A DNA stretch of 64,000 bases from the NCBI GenBank assembly GCA_905250075.1, contig CAJNOP010000002.1, positions 6,065,565 to 6,129,564 on the forward strand, given 5' to 3'. Under the pieces are notes generated by a model that was not told the origin of the DNA, made no database searches, and worked only from the letters and a program-made list of their open reading frames with translations. Positions 1 through 13,665 of this stretch are shown here, piece after piece (within the stretch, counting starts at the first letter, position 1; each line of letters starts with the position of its first letter). Source of the stretch: Rotaria sp. Silwood1 (lineage: Eukaryota; Rotifera; Eurotatoria; Philodinida; Philodinidae). The translations under genes and the position numbers were made by a program.

Positions 1-376
1 GACATATCAACTAATCGAAGGATGTATAGTTTCCGTTTACTAATCACTGACTCATGAAGGAATCCATCCGGCTGATAATATCCATTTGAGCTTGTAGGTA
101 GAATTCATAGTGCAGACATAAAATCTGAAAGGGTTCATCACATTAGAGCTTTCTTTGTGAGTTATGGTCACCTGTACTGAACTTTCAACGTATTACTAGA
201 TATTACGAGAAAAATTGTAACATGAAGTTCCGACCTTGAATTCTTCCTATCAATTTATCTCACGGCCGTTATGATATCCGGAAAGTCATAGCTTAAATCG
301 AAATAGTATGGCTAGAAAGTGGACGATTTTTATAGCTCTTGTGTGAAAGTAATGTTTTTTTATTTGCAAATGTCTT

Positions 377-660
377 ATCTCATAAGAAAAACATCCGTTT
401 TAGATGAAAATTTCAGGATATTATAGCGACCATGAGAGCTATTGTTGAGAAAAATTTCCGTCTGAAACTCCTTCTTTCGATTTTTCTAGTGATACGCTGC
501 AATAAGCTGAGAATTTAGTAAACTGATAATAACTTGAGAAGAAACACCTGATGTCATGAATCCTTTTAGTATTTTTATCTACATGATGAATTCAAACGGA
601 GATTATCAATGGGATAGGTTTCCTCGTTAAAGTAGTTAGTGAACAATGATTACAGTGGCA
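377..660 (+). repeat. Dispersed repeat, copy A
   Basis: This stretch aligns, with many substitutions and small indels, to 31789-32075 in the same orientation. Shared blocks include CAGGATATTATA, CATGAGA.CTAT and CTGCAATA, in the same order and spacing. No open reading frame runs through it, so it looks like a decayed non-coding repeat. The flanks were not aligned, so the true ends may lie outside these limits. Confidence 0.6.
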
Positions 661-3600
661 TCAGTGAAACAAACCGTGACAAAAACTGCACGTTTTGATG
701 AAGTTGATGTCTCAATGTTACAGCGAATTCGGATATCAGTGAACTTCATGCCATGATTTATTCCCCAATATTCACAGCACCGCTGTACAACCCTAAGCTA
801 ATCTATTAAGTACAGATTCAGAATCTTTTTGTGTAAACTAACTGAAGAAAAATCCTTGAAATTTGTTTTGTATTCCATAAAAAAAAATAGTTTTTGTCAT
901 ATGCTTGTACTTTAGGATCGCTTGATTAATGATGTTTTGGACACTATGAACATTCATAACGCTTATTTTTATTCGAGCTAAATGGCGAATATGTGTACTA
1001 AAACCATTCAAAATCAACAAAAAAGGAAAGATATTCTTCTTCATGAAATATTCTAAAGAAAATAATTCTACAATGTACATCAAAAATTCTATTGAACATA
1101 TAAGTTTCTTTGTGAAAAATCAGTATAGAATATGATGACAAAGACAATGTCAAGCTAAATATAGATAAGATATTAAAATCATGTTTGAAACGATTAATTC
1201 ATGAATGAATAAATCAAAGTTATCAGAGAAATATGCAAACAACTGAACCTTGAACTGTAGAACGAGATTATATATCATCGATGAAACAGTGAGCTATCTA
1301 TCATGATTTGACTGATGAGCTTTTGTATGTTGTGAAACATAATAATGCTAACATCGGAAAATGTCGTCATAAGCTTAATATGAATAATTGCAATAATGCA
1401 TAGTTAGAAGTGTCCATCAATTTTGATCAATCGACAAAAGTTGCAATTGACGATAGGGAAACAATAAGAACGGTAATAACTTTCCTATTAACGAATAATT
1501 CTCATTAATTTGTGATAATCCATGTACGACAAAAAAAAGCAGCAATTTTAGTACTACAAGTTTAAGATTCTTTAAATTGTAAAAGTATGTCTTTTTTTTT
1601 TTTGTCATTTAATTATTCAAAAGTTAACATCGACTGTCTTATCTATGTTTGAATCGTAACATTAATCAGAAATAATATGTACAGCAACATAGATAGTTCT
1701 AATAACAATGCCCTTTAAAACTCATTTATTCATCTTCAAATAGTACCTTATCTACATACTTCCAAACTATGGAAAGGTGACGTAAGAAGCAATGCAATTC
1801 TATAGGTAATTGACAAAGTATTGTGACTGCCTTTTCTTCAAACGTCTTCACACAGTATGTTACATTGTGAATGACCAATTTAGAAAGTTCCTATAGACGT
1901 GAAATACTCAACACTGTCTAATAGCAATAACAGCCTTTCGAATACAGTTTAATTAGAATGTAGACGAACATAGAACAAAAAAAAGCATACAGAAATACAG
2001 CCGTTAATTATTAAATAAACGAATACTCATAAAAGAAATTCATTGGTAACAAATAAAGAAAAATCAAATTAATTTATAATCAAATATAAAAAACTAATCG
2101 AATAATGAAAAGAAGGAAAATGTAGTTCTAATCAAAAAATTTCAACGGTAACATTTTATTATCTTCAATAAGTAGTCTGAACGGTATTGTTAAGTGAATT
2201 TTAATGTATCTATCAATACTCTGATATTTCGATGGGATGAATAGTAATATAGTAATTCTGAAGAAAACAGTTCTGAGACTACTAGTTTGAAATTTTTAAT
2301 ATTTCTCAAAAAAAAAATATTAATAAGACAATATAAATATTTTGAATATATTATAATGAATTATGAATAATATACTATAGTTAATAAATTGCTAGTGATG
2401 ACCCGGAGCACTCAGCATGTGACGGATGAAGATTTCATAATGGTTCTGAAAACGGAAAATATTTTTCTTTTAGCAGTATGCAAAAGACTATTATAGCTTT
2501 GCTCGGAAAAAATTAAAATTTTCTACAATTGGTGGGCGGAGAAGTGTTACATCTCCTTGCCGAACTAACACACTGTACATAGCATACCTAATTCACACCA
2601 AGTTTTATATATATAAATTATCTATTCTATAGTCACTTTAATCAAGCATCTAACAATGTTCCGATCACGTAGTTCACACTACGATGAATCAAAAACATGT
2701 TGAGACAAATCAGCATTAAGAGCAATATTTGCATCTTTATTTAGATTGAGTTTATTTGTTTTCTTTTTCTTTTGAGAACAGAAGGCTGATTTCGATCATG
2801 ATATTGGTTTGTCCTGATGATATTAATATATAATAGATCGATGATGACATCATCTTTGATAGAATCATACTATATATATATCAGATGTTCACTCGAAAGA
2901 ATTACTATCATTATTTTGATGGGAATATTTGACTACTGCAATATAGTCATTTATCTTTAGTTGTAATATATATATGTATCTTTTCTGATTGATGTAACTT
3001 TAAGCTTGCATTGAGATATTTTTTTTCTTCGAAAGAAATAACAAAATAGAAGTTTTATCTGATAGTGAAATATAACACAAACATTGTTCTTTTGTGTTTT
3101 CATTGATTATTAAAATCCTAATATAAACATTTGAAGAAATATGATCATCATCGAATACACAATAAATTCAATTCGATTTATTTTCTATGCCTTTCGTTTT
3201 TACTTTAAAAAAACAATAACGTCGAATGAACAACTCGTCTGCATTACTGTTGTCATTCTCATTTTCTCTTTATTCTGTTCTGACTTGCTTGCTCGCTTCA
3301 TTAAGCATCAAATTAGAGCACAGAAAAGAAGCAAAAGCAAAGAAAATTAAGTAATCTAACGACGACACATTGTGATCCATTTGTGTTTCTTCAGTGCACT
3401 GACCGATGCGCACCGACGCATTACTAACTACAAAAGGTGTAAGATGTCTTTATAAGCCAACACAGGAAACGGATGCACAACACGTCACATAGTTTCTGCC
3501 TATTGAGATTGTACATGTATTATCATTATTAAAGCCAAAAAAAAAAAGAGAAATCACTTTCATTTCCTTATGATGTACAAATGATATACTTCGTTGAACT

Positions 3601-3700
3601 TGAAAGTACATGAAAAAGAAAAAAATTGATGTCAATGCCTTGTGCTCATGTGAACGGTAGGCATTAGTCAACCTTGTATTTGTTGTGTATTATAATGACG
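661..3700. other. Intergenic, no gene recognised
   Basis: AT-rich sequence with homopolymer runs and short TA/TATA tracts (for example near 2610 and 2870). Both strands were read and no exon chain with consistent splice phase was found. The short open frames here are low-complexity Phe/Ile/Lys-rich translations. Confidence 0.5.
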
Positions 3701-6392
3701 TTGTTGTTTGTAATGCTGTAGAGTAAACGATCCGGAAATGGGTCACTTAGATGGGTAGTGGTGTTGGTGCAACACGATGCCGTTTCTCTTTCTCTCTCTC
3801 CTTCTCTGCTCGTTTTCTCTCTTTTTTTTTTCTGTTGTTATTCATCAATGCACATTGAAAGCTTGAAGCTTTATATAGGCGGAGAAGGAGAAAAAAAATC
3901 TTTATGCACATGAATTCCTTGTATATACACATTCTTGAGCACGAAGACAACGTAAGTAAGGTTCATTCGACAAAAAAATTGAGCTAATTTTCCTTTGATA
4001 TAACATTGATGATATCAACGGTTGAGATCTCAAATTACGTTTTTTTTTCTTTTTCTTTTTAATCTTTATAAGCAACAATTTGTGTCTATGCGGATTAGAA
4101 TTGCCTCTAATTCTTATGCAATATATGTGTATGTATATATGCATGGTCAATTACGTTCGAATAAATGAATCAATCTAAACTGCACGAAAGAAGTACGGAA
4201 GAACTGGCTAGCATTTCCTTTGTCTCTATTTGGGGTATTACTAATGGCGCGTGACTTCATTGGACATCACGTCGTAGGTTCAATGTCATTTTCTCTTTCT
4301 CTTTCTTCTCCCTCTCGCTTTCTGACTTTACTCTTGTTGTTACATTACATTGTATTCATCGAATGGAGTGTTTCATTCACTCTTTCGCTCTCTTACTACA
4401 ATGTTCTAATGTGTATAGATGTGTAGAGTGTTGTTCAATCGATATTCATGCTGAATAGAGCATCAACACAAAAAAAAGAAGCAAAAAAATTGATGTTGAA
4501 TTTCTAAAGCTTATGCTCGCGTACTATCGTTCATGTACTTTGGTTCTTTTTTTTTTCTATATCTACTCACTAGTCATAGTCAATGCTAAGTGAGTGTTCG
4601 GAGTATGTTGATTTTGTTCCCATGTTAAAGTTAGCTCATTTTGTCATCTATGTTCTTCATCTAACCACTCGAAGATACAAGGAAATCCATGACAGTATGT
4701 CATGGTAAATTATTAAGGATAGAGAAGAGGAGTATGATGACAAAAACTCAAATCTTAGTGAATTGATTGCGCGCTCAAAGTCATCATTCTATTGAATTGA
4801 GTAATAACCAATCCTTGCATTAATAATGTTGTTTTGTTTCGGCAAGCTTTAAAAGTCAGCTATTCATATTGCGTCATGATTGGAATACTATACTGTCAGG
4901 AATCACCACATCCACAGTTGCTTCCCGTTTTTCTTTTCTTTTTTTTATTTTATCTAAACACCACAATGTGTGAAATTCCGTTCTCACTCACTTACTCATA
5001 CTCTCTCTCTCTTGCTTTTTGCCTTTTCCGTTTGTATATGATCAATGAAAAACAATCACACCATGATGAATCCCTGCAATTGCTACAACGACAAAAAAAA
5101 CCGACGCTGCTGACAACAATTTTTGTTCCTTTACACTTTTACTCTTTCATATCTTCTTGCGTGCTTCGGTATGTATATATATATATGTATATGTGTGTGT
5201 GATCGATCACTCGTTAGACTCTACCAGTAGTCATAGTAGTAGATCGTTGGTTGTGTCTAAACAAACACATCTCAACAATAAAACTTCGATTATCTTCTAT
5301 CAATCAGACAGAGAGATGGAAGGAAAAGAATTATACAGGTGAATGATGTAATCATGTGTATTAATATACCATCACATCCGGGTGCATGTATGTATGTATA
5401 TATGAATGTTTTTTCGAAATGCACCGATGTGATGCCCTCAAGTAGATAGACAGCGTGTGAAACCTGTCGTCGTCTACTTTTTTTTTCTGTACACATCACA
5501 TATAGATATGAATACAGAGAGAGAGAGAGAGAGATCGAGAATTGCGTGATAGTCATAATGAATTGAACGTAGGCAGACGAAAAAAACACACGATAAGACA
5601 TGTGTGCTTGTATAAATGAATGACTGGAAAAGCTCGTTAGACTCACCATCGAGATAAGACGACGATGAGCACTGAAGTATGTATGTATGTGTATGTTCTC
5701 AGAAGACAACTTAATGAAATGCATCTTTCAGCAAGTGATAGTAGATGAGTCGTTCTATCCCGAATAATATCTTCTTCCCTTGCGACTATCTATATAGAAA
5801 AAAAGATTACAGGTACGATTCTATGACTATACAATGATAACTTATTCGTTGATCTTTCTTTCTCTTTTTTTTCTTCCCTCGACTCTTTATGGTTAATCGG
5901 AGAAAATGGAGAGAGAGAGAGAGTCTAATGATAAAAATGACTCTGCATGTACAATAATATTACACTGACTCGTCTTTCTTTTTCTTCATCAGATTGTTGT
6001 ATATATACATATATTGTCTTCTCACATCCTATGCTTTCAATGTGTGGGTGCTCTCATGTTAATCACTATATATATATTAAGAGTATTCATTTTTTTTTGT
6101 TCTCTCTTCTTTGTTGTAGACGAAAGCATCTAATGGTTTAATTGTATTATAACGTCGTTCGACTGACTACTACTATCACGACTCCTATTACCATTATCAT
6201 AGTGAAAATTATCATTCGAAAAAGCTCAATACAATGACACATGTCCGATTATCATTATTATTAAACTAGTATTCGAACGGATTAAATTCAATTTTCAAAT
6301 AGAATACATATACATATAATAGACAAAAAAAAAAGAAAACGCGACAATTTTTTTCTAACTAGAATTCATTCACTATTCCTTTTTATTATTCA
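3701..6392. other. Microsatellite-rich region upstream of the Ig-domain gene
   Basis: CT/TC-rich runs occur around 3785-3830, 4285-4320 and 5000-5025. A GA repeat lies at about 5515-5535 and another at 5910-5925, and TA/TG tracts at 5165-5200 and 6010. The composition is typical of promoter and 5'-leader DNA in this genome, being similar to the stretches in front of NFYA and the ADP/ATP carrier. Open frames here are repeat translations and are not called. Confidence 0.4.
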
Positions 6393-7830
6393 ATGGAATG
6401 TAAACAGCAGACAGCAACAGCTTTTGCTGCTGTCCGGCAATCAGCACTTGCTTGTCTTCTTTTTTCTATTGTGATGATTTTACTTATCGGTAAGTGTGTT
6501 TAAACACGCATATATTTATATATATATATATATCGATCTTGCTATATATATACATTCATTTAATAAGTTTTCTTTCAAAATAGAATTAAAAAAAAAAAGA
6601 AAGACCTTGAGGCAAGATATACACAGCTGGATGCATCCTCTTCTTGACTCATGTTCATTAAAACCAAATGACACTTCTCTTCTCTTTTTTCCAATTAATA
6701 ATGCTAAGATGAATGAAGAAACACGTTTATAGATATATATATATATATTTTATGATTTATACATATCTGTTCGACTGATCGATTTTCATCGATCAAAGTA
6801 CGTTATACATATAAGCAATATGTCACTTTTCTCGGCTTTCTCACGGGGGCACATGTCATTGACGATATACATAGTTCATGTAGATGAAAAGAAATTAGCC
6901 GTAGTTGAACTTTTGCTTTCATATTACATCATAGATTTGACAGACAGACAGACAGAGACCTTGTACATTCAAGTGTTCATTTTCATACTTATTCTTTTAC
7001 TTTTTAAGTTGATGGTACATTAGCTAATACTGAAGCAGAGATTATTTCAACACAAGATGAAATTATAACTTATATTAATCATACAGCTAAATTATCTTGT
7101 ATTATACAAAATAAAAATCGACATCATGTAAATATTAAAACAAGCAAAAAAATCTTGAAAAATAAAAACAATTTTTTTTTCTTGTGATCTGTTTTAGATC
7201 ACATGGTCTCGTATTACATTTATAAATGAAACGCAAAAAATAACAAATCTTTTATTTGTTGATCTATTAAAATATACTCCATCTAGTCAATATCATTTAA
7301 CACATATGATTGAACGAGATAATCGTGAATATTGGAATCTTGAAATACGTAATGTTCATTTATCTGATCAAGGTTATTATAGTTGTGTACTAACAGCAAT
7401 TAAGCCAATATCAAAAATATTCCATGTCAAGGTTCTTGGTATGTATCACGCTTCATAAGATCACGATAATAGAAAAATGATGATGAAGATGATGATAATA
7501 ATTTTCATTCTCCAGAGATTTTAATTCACACATTTCTATGAAAAAGGTTTTTTCTTTGTTTCTTTTGTACTTATTCTGACTTTAATGATCATCTATATTC
7601 CAGACTGATGTCAATTAAGATCTTATAATAGAAGTATTCGACTTTTTTTTGTTTTCTTTTTTTTTGAAGAAAATACACGCAATCCTTTACTTGCATTACG
7701 TTCAACATCGGATGCATATACCAATAATTTGCAACGACGATCAAAAGATGAATATTTTTCATCACTATCTTTATTGTCATCTTCAATATTAACAATTTTT
7801 TTAATGAACATTTTATTAATCATTATTTGA
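6393..7830 (+). CDS. Small single-Ig-domain cell-surface protein
   Basis: Four exons: 6393-6489, 7009-7127, 7198-7438, 7670-7830; phases match and give 205 residues. Exon 1 encodes a hydrophobic leader (LACLLFSIVMILLI) acting as signal peptide. The rest is one V-set immunoglobulin domain: the first Cys in KLSCII, the core Trp in ITWSRI, and the D-x-G-x-Y-x-C signature (SDQGYYSC). The last exon carries a basic stretch (QRRSKDE) and ends in a strongly hydrophobic tail, fitting a GPI signal or a terminal membrane anchor. Such proteins resemble one domain of the lachesin/neurotrimin/DPR families of neural adhesion molecules; which one is unclear. Intron 1 is about 520 bp, the other two 70 and 231 bp. 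A poly(A) signal AATAAA lies at about 8100. The exon model is solid; the adhesion role is inferred from the fold. Confidence 0.85.
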
Positions 7831-10149
7831 TTTTTTTATTATTATGCTGTTGTTGTTTTTTCTCCCGTCGATTGAATGAATTGTTTGCTTGTGTGTGTGA
7901 ATTTCGGAGAATATTTTTATTCTTATCCTCTGTCGATTAAATGAAAGAAAAAGAAGTCTAACAGTGATGTACCTTGTTTTTTTCTGAATAATAATAGTTT
8001 AACGAGCCAAAACAACAAAAAAAAAAAAACAGAACCTAATTATTGTAAAATGAATGATGAGATGTGAGACATTTTATTGTATCTATTTTAGTCTATTTAA
8101 ATAAACTGGTGAGATAGGAATAAAATTATTACTGGTTTTTATTGACTCAATTTGTGAAAAATAAGTTATGCAAATGCTATGCAATTGTTCAATATAAAAT
8201 GATGATATGAACTCTATGTTTGAAATGAATATGTAAGTAAAAGTCATTATAAATGCAAAGATTACATGAAAACTTGAATCTATTTTCTGGTTAATAAAAA
8301 ATGAAATCTGTTTTTGTTTTATACGTATGTTAGTGGTATTTTTCGGTCAATATATTTTTAATAAGATGTTTTATGAACAATTCATAATGATCGATTGAGT
8401 TAATAAAAATATCAATGTCGATTCACTTTTTTTTTTTAGATGAAATCTATATTTAATGATAATAAAAAGAAAGCATTAGTTTTTTTGATCGTTATAATCG
8501 ATTTTTCATTTATTCAAGACAATGATTGATATTCAATATTAGTTTGTTAACTTTCGTTCAAAAGTACAAGTTTAGATTTTTTTTTATTTTAAAACAATGG
8601 AACCACATTCAAAAGGACGTTTTTCGCATGATAATTGAATTCATATCGAGTTATGACGAAAAATTTAATGAAGAGAATTTCATAGCGTTCGTAATGCTGA
8701 TGGAAGCTATAAAAAAGAATTAATTTATGTTTGAGATAGAGATTCAGGACATTTATATATGCTTTTTTGGTCAACCAAAAATGGAAAAGTCAAATCGAAT
8801 TATTTGTTTTTAAAAAAACTATCTCAACTAAAATTACAATGGATTATCTTACAATCGAAGTGTTTGTGTTGTAAGTGAATAAGATCAGACATATTCCATT
8901 CAAATTAAAGCTCTCATCACAAAACTAACAAATCAAATATATAGACTGCTGTTGACGTGCCTAGATCGAGATACTCAAATTTCAAGGTATTTTCTGAAAT
9001 TAGATCATTGCTTCATGGCTTGGTTCAATTTAGAATGGCACTATTAAAAGTATATTTCTTTTGCAAAAAAGGACTTCTAAATGATGGAATCATACAATCA
9101 TTGTAATTGTTTATTAGAACATTGCAAAAAGGTTTTTTTATCATAGTAATCATCAGTTGAATAAGGTCAGACCATATTAATGCTGAATAAAACAGCATGA
9201 AAGATAAGTCGAGTTTACTTATTGAACCGAAAGACCCAGATGCATTCGTGAGTACTCCAATTTCTTGATGACTATCGTTTATTAACATAAGATTTTTAAG
9301 AGTAAAATGCTGGTTGATCAATTCCAAAGAATCCGATCAGTTACTATTTTTCAGTCTGACTGTTAACTTCAATATACAGTCAATATTGTTCCACTTCAGT
9401 AACACTCATGCTACTTAATACAGTTCATAGTGTACTCGACCTTGTGTGCAGATGAGGAATGTTATTAAATCGAATAAATGCTTTGCTTTTATTTATTGAC
9501 GAAGTGCAACTTCCGAAATGTTCGCATAATAAAGATTCCTGATTGTTATTAGTTGCAATGTACGAAATTCAAGTGAGAAATTTTGACCAATTCTGAATAG
9601 AATCTGATTTTTTTCTCTTTAAAAATAAATTTCAGTTGATTTTAGTCTTTTTCGATCGATTAATATAGCTTCATTGATAAAAACTATCTTTTTTAAATTG
9701 ATTAAAATCAATTTTTTTTTTTTACATGGGAAATCTTTCTTGAAAAGACAAATAGAGTTTGAACATGGCGGGTCATTCCGAACTTTGATATTTACAGTGT
9801 ATATAACCTACTAACAAATGAAAATTTTAGTAAAATTCTTGTTCATCATAGTTGGACAGAGCTTGTCTAGTTGCATAACAAAAACTGTTTCAAATTTCAG
9901 AAAAATCTGTTATGATAAAGCTCAATGCACGGTTATTTGAGATATAAAGGAAAGTAGATCAAAAATATTGATTTCCATAAATTACTCCCCTTATGATTTG
10001 AACTACATTTTTCCTGATGCAATTCAACGAGCTCTATTCGATCATAACAAAAAATTCTGCTGAAATTTTGATTTGTGAGAATGTTACATATATTTTAAGT
10101 ACTTTAAAATTCGAATATCTTGATTTAGACACGACAACATCCGTCTATC
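7831..10149. other. 3' UTR of Ig gene, then intergenic
   Basis: AATAAA at about 8100-8105 probably ends the Ig-gene transcript. Beyond it I see only AT-rich sequence without a consistent exon chain on either strand. The sequence at about 9740-10150 is less low-complexity and may belong to the decayed element centred near 10360. Confidence 0.45.
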
Positions 10150-10560
10150 TATCAACGACAAAGTATTTGTGAATCGTATTTTTGATGAATACTTCACTTG
10201 ATACACGATAGAAAACTCTGAGAATATTTTTTTCGTTTGTAGAACTTTACAGAGCTCATTACGCTGATCAATCCAATAAGAAATTATTGATATTTATTCG
10301 ATAAATAATGGTGCTTGCATCAAAATACTCAAAAATATCGATCACTTCTAACGGCTGCTGAACAGTAGTTGATATTTTCGAGTATTTTGACCCAAGTACC
10401 ATGGTTTATCGAGTAAATTTGAATATTTGTTTTACCAAAATGATCAATACAATGAGCTCGACATAGTTTTACAAACAAAAAAGTATTCTGAGAGCCTTGT
10501 ATTGTCTACCGATGGGAGTTTCTATCAAAACTATAAGTCGCTCGTTTATTTTTGTCATTG
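10150..10560. mobile_element. Foldback (inverted-repeat) element
   Basis: The left arm (about 10205-10345) and the reverse complement of the right arm (about 10370-10515) align over their length. Shared blocks include CTC.GAGAAT, TTTGTA.AACT, GAGCTCATT, TGATCA and CAAAATACTC.AAAATATC. There is almost no spacer, so a single strand folds into one long hairpin. No coding capacity is visible. It is most likely a non-autonomous DNA element; terminal sequence and target duplication are not clear. Confidence 0.6.
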
Positions 10561-13500
10561 GTAGTATATTTAAAATTTTGTTAGTTTGCTAGTGAGAGCT
10601 TTAATTTAACCTGAATGCGTCTAATCTTATTAATTTATAACACAATCATCAACACTATGTGTTATATTTCGAAATAGAAACTCCTTCATATATAACTTAG
10701 ATTGATGTATTGTTCTTGATAAATATGGTCTTATCAATAATTATTGAAATTGAAAAATCTTAAAAATTATGATATATAAAATCGAATTCTGGACGGCTTT
10801 TGCAAATAGGACCATTCGATTTAATCAGAAAAGAATATGCTTTGCCACATTTCTTCATATGTAAACTTCTAATTTTACTTTTGTTTCAAAAAAAGTGTAG
10901 TTCTCATATATCAACGAAGTACGCAGGAAAAAAGTAATAATAAATGCAAGTTTTATAACAATCAAAGATAATTGTATTATACAATTGTTTAAGCTTATCA
11001 AAAATTAAATTATATAAAATTAGAAAATATTGACAACTAGAACATTTTAGGAATCAATGATATTTTAATTTTGACACAAAAAGACAAATAAAATTATTTA
11101 CACTTTATAATTCTATGTCACTTTTTTGCATGAAAAAAAAAAAGAAAGTTTTTATTTTTAATATGCACCAAACATAGACAGAATCGAATAAGAATTAACT
11201 AAAAAAATGATTCATTGATAATACAATTGAAATGATAACTTCAAAAGAAAGGATTTTAATGATGCTTTTACTTTAGTAAAAAACAAGCAATCGCATTGTT
11301 TTATGGTTGAAATATTCACTTTGAAAATCAATTACCAACTGTTGATTTTATCATTGATAGCTTGTAGTCATAAAAAAAAAAAAGAAAGAGCGTGCCTGTT
11401 TAGATAAATGTTTTATTCTTCTCTTTAAAAACTTAATGATTCAACTATCATGTTCATATGTCTTTTATTTGTTGAATTGAACTTATCGATTATATATTGA
11501 ACAAAATTAAACTCAAGAATATATTAAATGTTTTCTATTTAATTTTGAATAATTAGAATTATACTATAAGCAAAAAAAAAGTGACAACATATTTCTTATT
11601 CAGAAAGACAAAATTTTATCATTTGTTATAAACAAAAAAAAACCGAAGAATGGTCTTTTATTGCGTGTGCATAACAAAATAATATTTTGTCATGCCTATC
11701 TTGATGATCTATTTCCTCTCCATAGAGATATTTAACTCATTTTATTCAATTTATTTTTTTTACTATGACAATTAATAATGTTATTTTCATTGAATTTTGA
11801 TTACGTCATAATATAACGATTAATTATTAAAAGTTTACAAAGATAAACATTTCTTATATTTATCGAAACGCACACAAAACAAGTTTAGCTTTTACAATAT
11901 AAAAATATCTCTTTTTTTGGTACATGGATAATTAAATATGTGTTATTTGTTCTGGTTACAAGGATAGAGCAAAAAAAAGGAATATTTAAAGTAGCATCGA
12001 CATTACTTATGAGCCTAAAAGGCTGACATACATTGTTACTCGACTAGGTGTACCTTAATCTTTTTATAATTACTTATCATGCTTAATCCATCTTTTGCAC
12101 TTAAAAAAAAAAAAAAGAAAAAGTAATCTCTCACATTCGAAACAATTTCAAAAAAACAGTAAACGAAGTCTAGTTCATCAAATATTCCAATATTGATAAT
12201 TAAGAATGACATAATAAAACTTTCTTTCTGAATCTGATCTTAATCAAACAAAATTTTTCTCTATTTGAAAAAACAACTTAATATTTTGATCATCATATTG
12301 ATTGATGAAAATATCAAATCGATTTGACTACCTTCTAGGAAATACACATACTTTCTTCCAGACGACTATTTAGTTTTGATATTGATAAAAATCGATACAA
12401 GATATATTCTTCAATACAACATGCTGGATACTATATACTTACTTCAACTAGATTAGATCAATTCATGTACAATTATATACAGGAGGATGTCATGTAATCT
12501 TATCAACACATATATTAATATACGTGTTGAACAAGCTATTCATGCTTGTCAATATAAATCTTTGACCAAAACTTAATGGAAAAAGATTCTGTTTTTTTTT
12601 GTTATTTTGAATTTTACTACGAAGAAAAAAATTGAATTTTTAATACACACAAAAACAACTAAATTTGCATAGCTTATGAAATAGTAATTACATAAATAAT
12701 TGCTAAACGACATTCGATCGATTTAATCGTTTGAAATTATTATTAGAAAATGATCAGAAGATTATTGATCGATTTTAATATTTAAATCCGCTTAGAAACA
12801 CAAAAGCAAAAAAAAAAATTTTTTAATTTTATTTTTCATGATTTATGCTAATTTTATTTCAATTTAAAAACAACAAGACTGTTTTATTATGTATCTATTT
12901 GTTTAGTATTAAGACGATGTTCCTAAATTCGTCTGGAAATAATCCTATAAGAATATTATTAATAACCAACAAGAACATTGTTGATGATGTTCTATAGCAA
13001 TACATCGTCATCCCGTCTTTCTGTGTTATTTCTCGTATGGCCCATTTTGTTCACCAGATGCTTCGCTTTTTGCCAAAATTGCCTTCGCATTTGAACGAGT
13101 TTCAAAATTTCAAAATAGCCATTCGATAGAAGACACTTTTCTCTATTGAATCATATATAAATTGCAAAAAAAAAATTTTTTAATCTCAATAAAATAATTA
13201 AATTCTTTGCAAATATTCAGTAAATCTCATCTTGTTCATCGTATTTTTACCTATTTTTTTCAATGTTTTTATTAGAAAAATTTCATAAAAATTATATCAT
13301 TCGATAGAAAAATGTCTTGTCTATAATATACAATCAAAATTTTTTTCCTATACAATTAATTTTTATACAAATATTCATCATTTTTTAAAGAAGGTTTGAA
13401 CAATCTTATGATAGTTCGAGTAACAAAAGGTGTCCTATGTGCGGTTCGAGTCGATCGGGAGAAGGAAGGAGAGGAAAAAAAGGCAACGACGACGGCGACG

Positions 13501-13665
13501 ACGCATATACACCACCAACATTACCACCATCGTTCTCATTCATTCTATCGACATCGCTCTATCGTGCGCGCGCACAAACACACACACAACTTTTTTTTCT
13601 GCTTCATATTCACTTCATCTTTTTTTTTGAAAGAAATCTTCGACAAAAAAAAAATTTTCAAAACC
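10561..13665. other. Intergenic and upstream region of histone H1
   Basis: Very AT-rich with homopolymer runs; no exon chain recognised. The last 250 bases are different. They contain GA-rich, CGACGACGG and CA-rich stretches (including GTGCGCGCGCAC at 13563-13574), which probably form the promoter and 5' leader of the histone gene. An in-frame reading extends back to 13396, but it runs through this low-complexity leader and is not considered coding. Confidence 0.4.

Noticed and set aside
3141..3350. 69-codon frame with a hydrophobic stretch and a basic tail
   Set aside because: Surrounded by non-coding repeat-rich DNA, no splice partner, no recognised family; a single short frame in AT-rich DNA is weak evidence.
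4834..5724. Long open frames on both strands (122 and 144 codons)
   Set aside because: They translate CT, GA and TA microsatellites; no domain, splice partner or normal composition.
9025..9327. 100-codon minus-strand frame containing TNASGSFG, faintly like the RNase H motif of some retroelements
   Set aside because: Only the short motif fits; the rest does not match and no reverse transcriptase or integrase is nearby.
13396..13665. In-frame N-terminal extension of the histone H1 reading frame
   Set aside because: It translates GA/CA-rich leader DNA into His/Arg-rich low-complexity sequence with no alternative-start support; the ATG at 13666 gives a normal H1 N-terminus.
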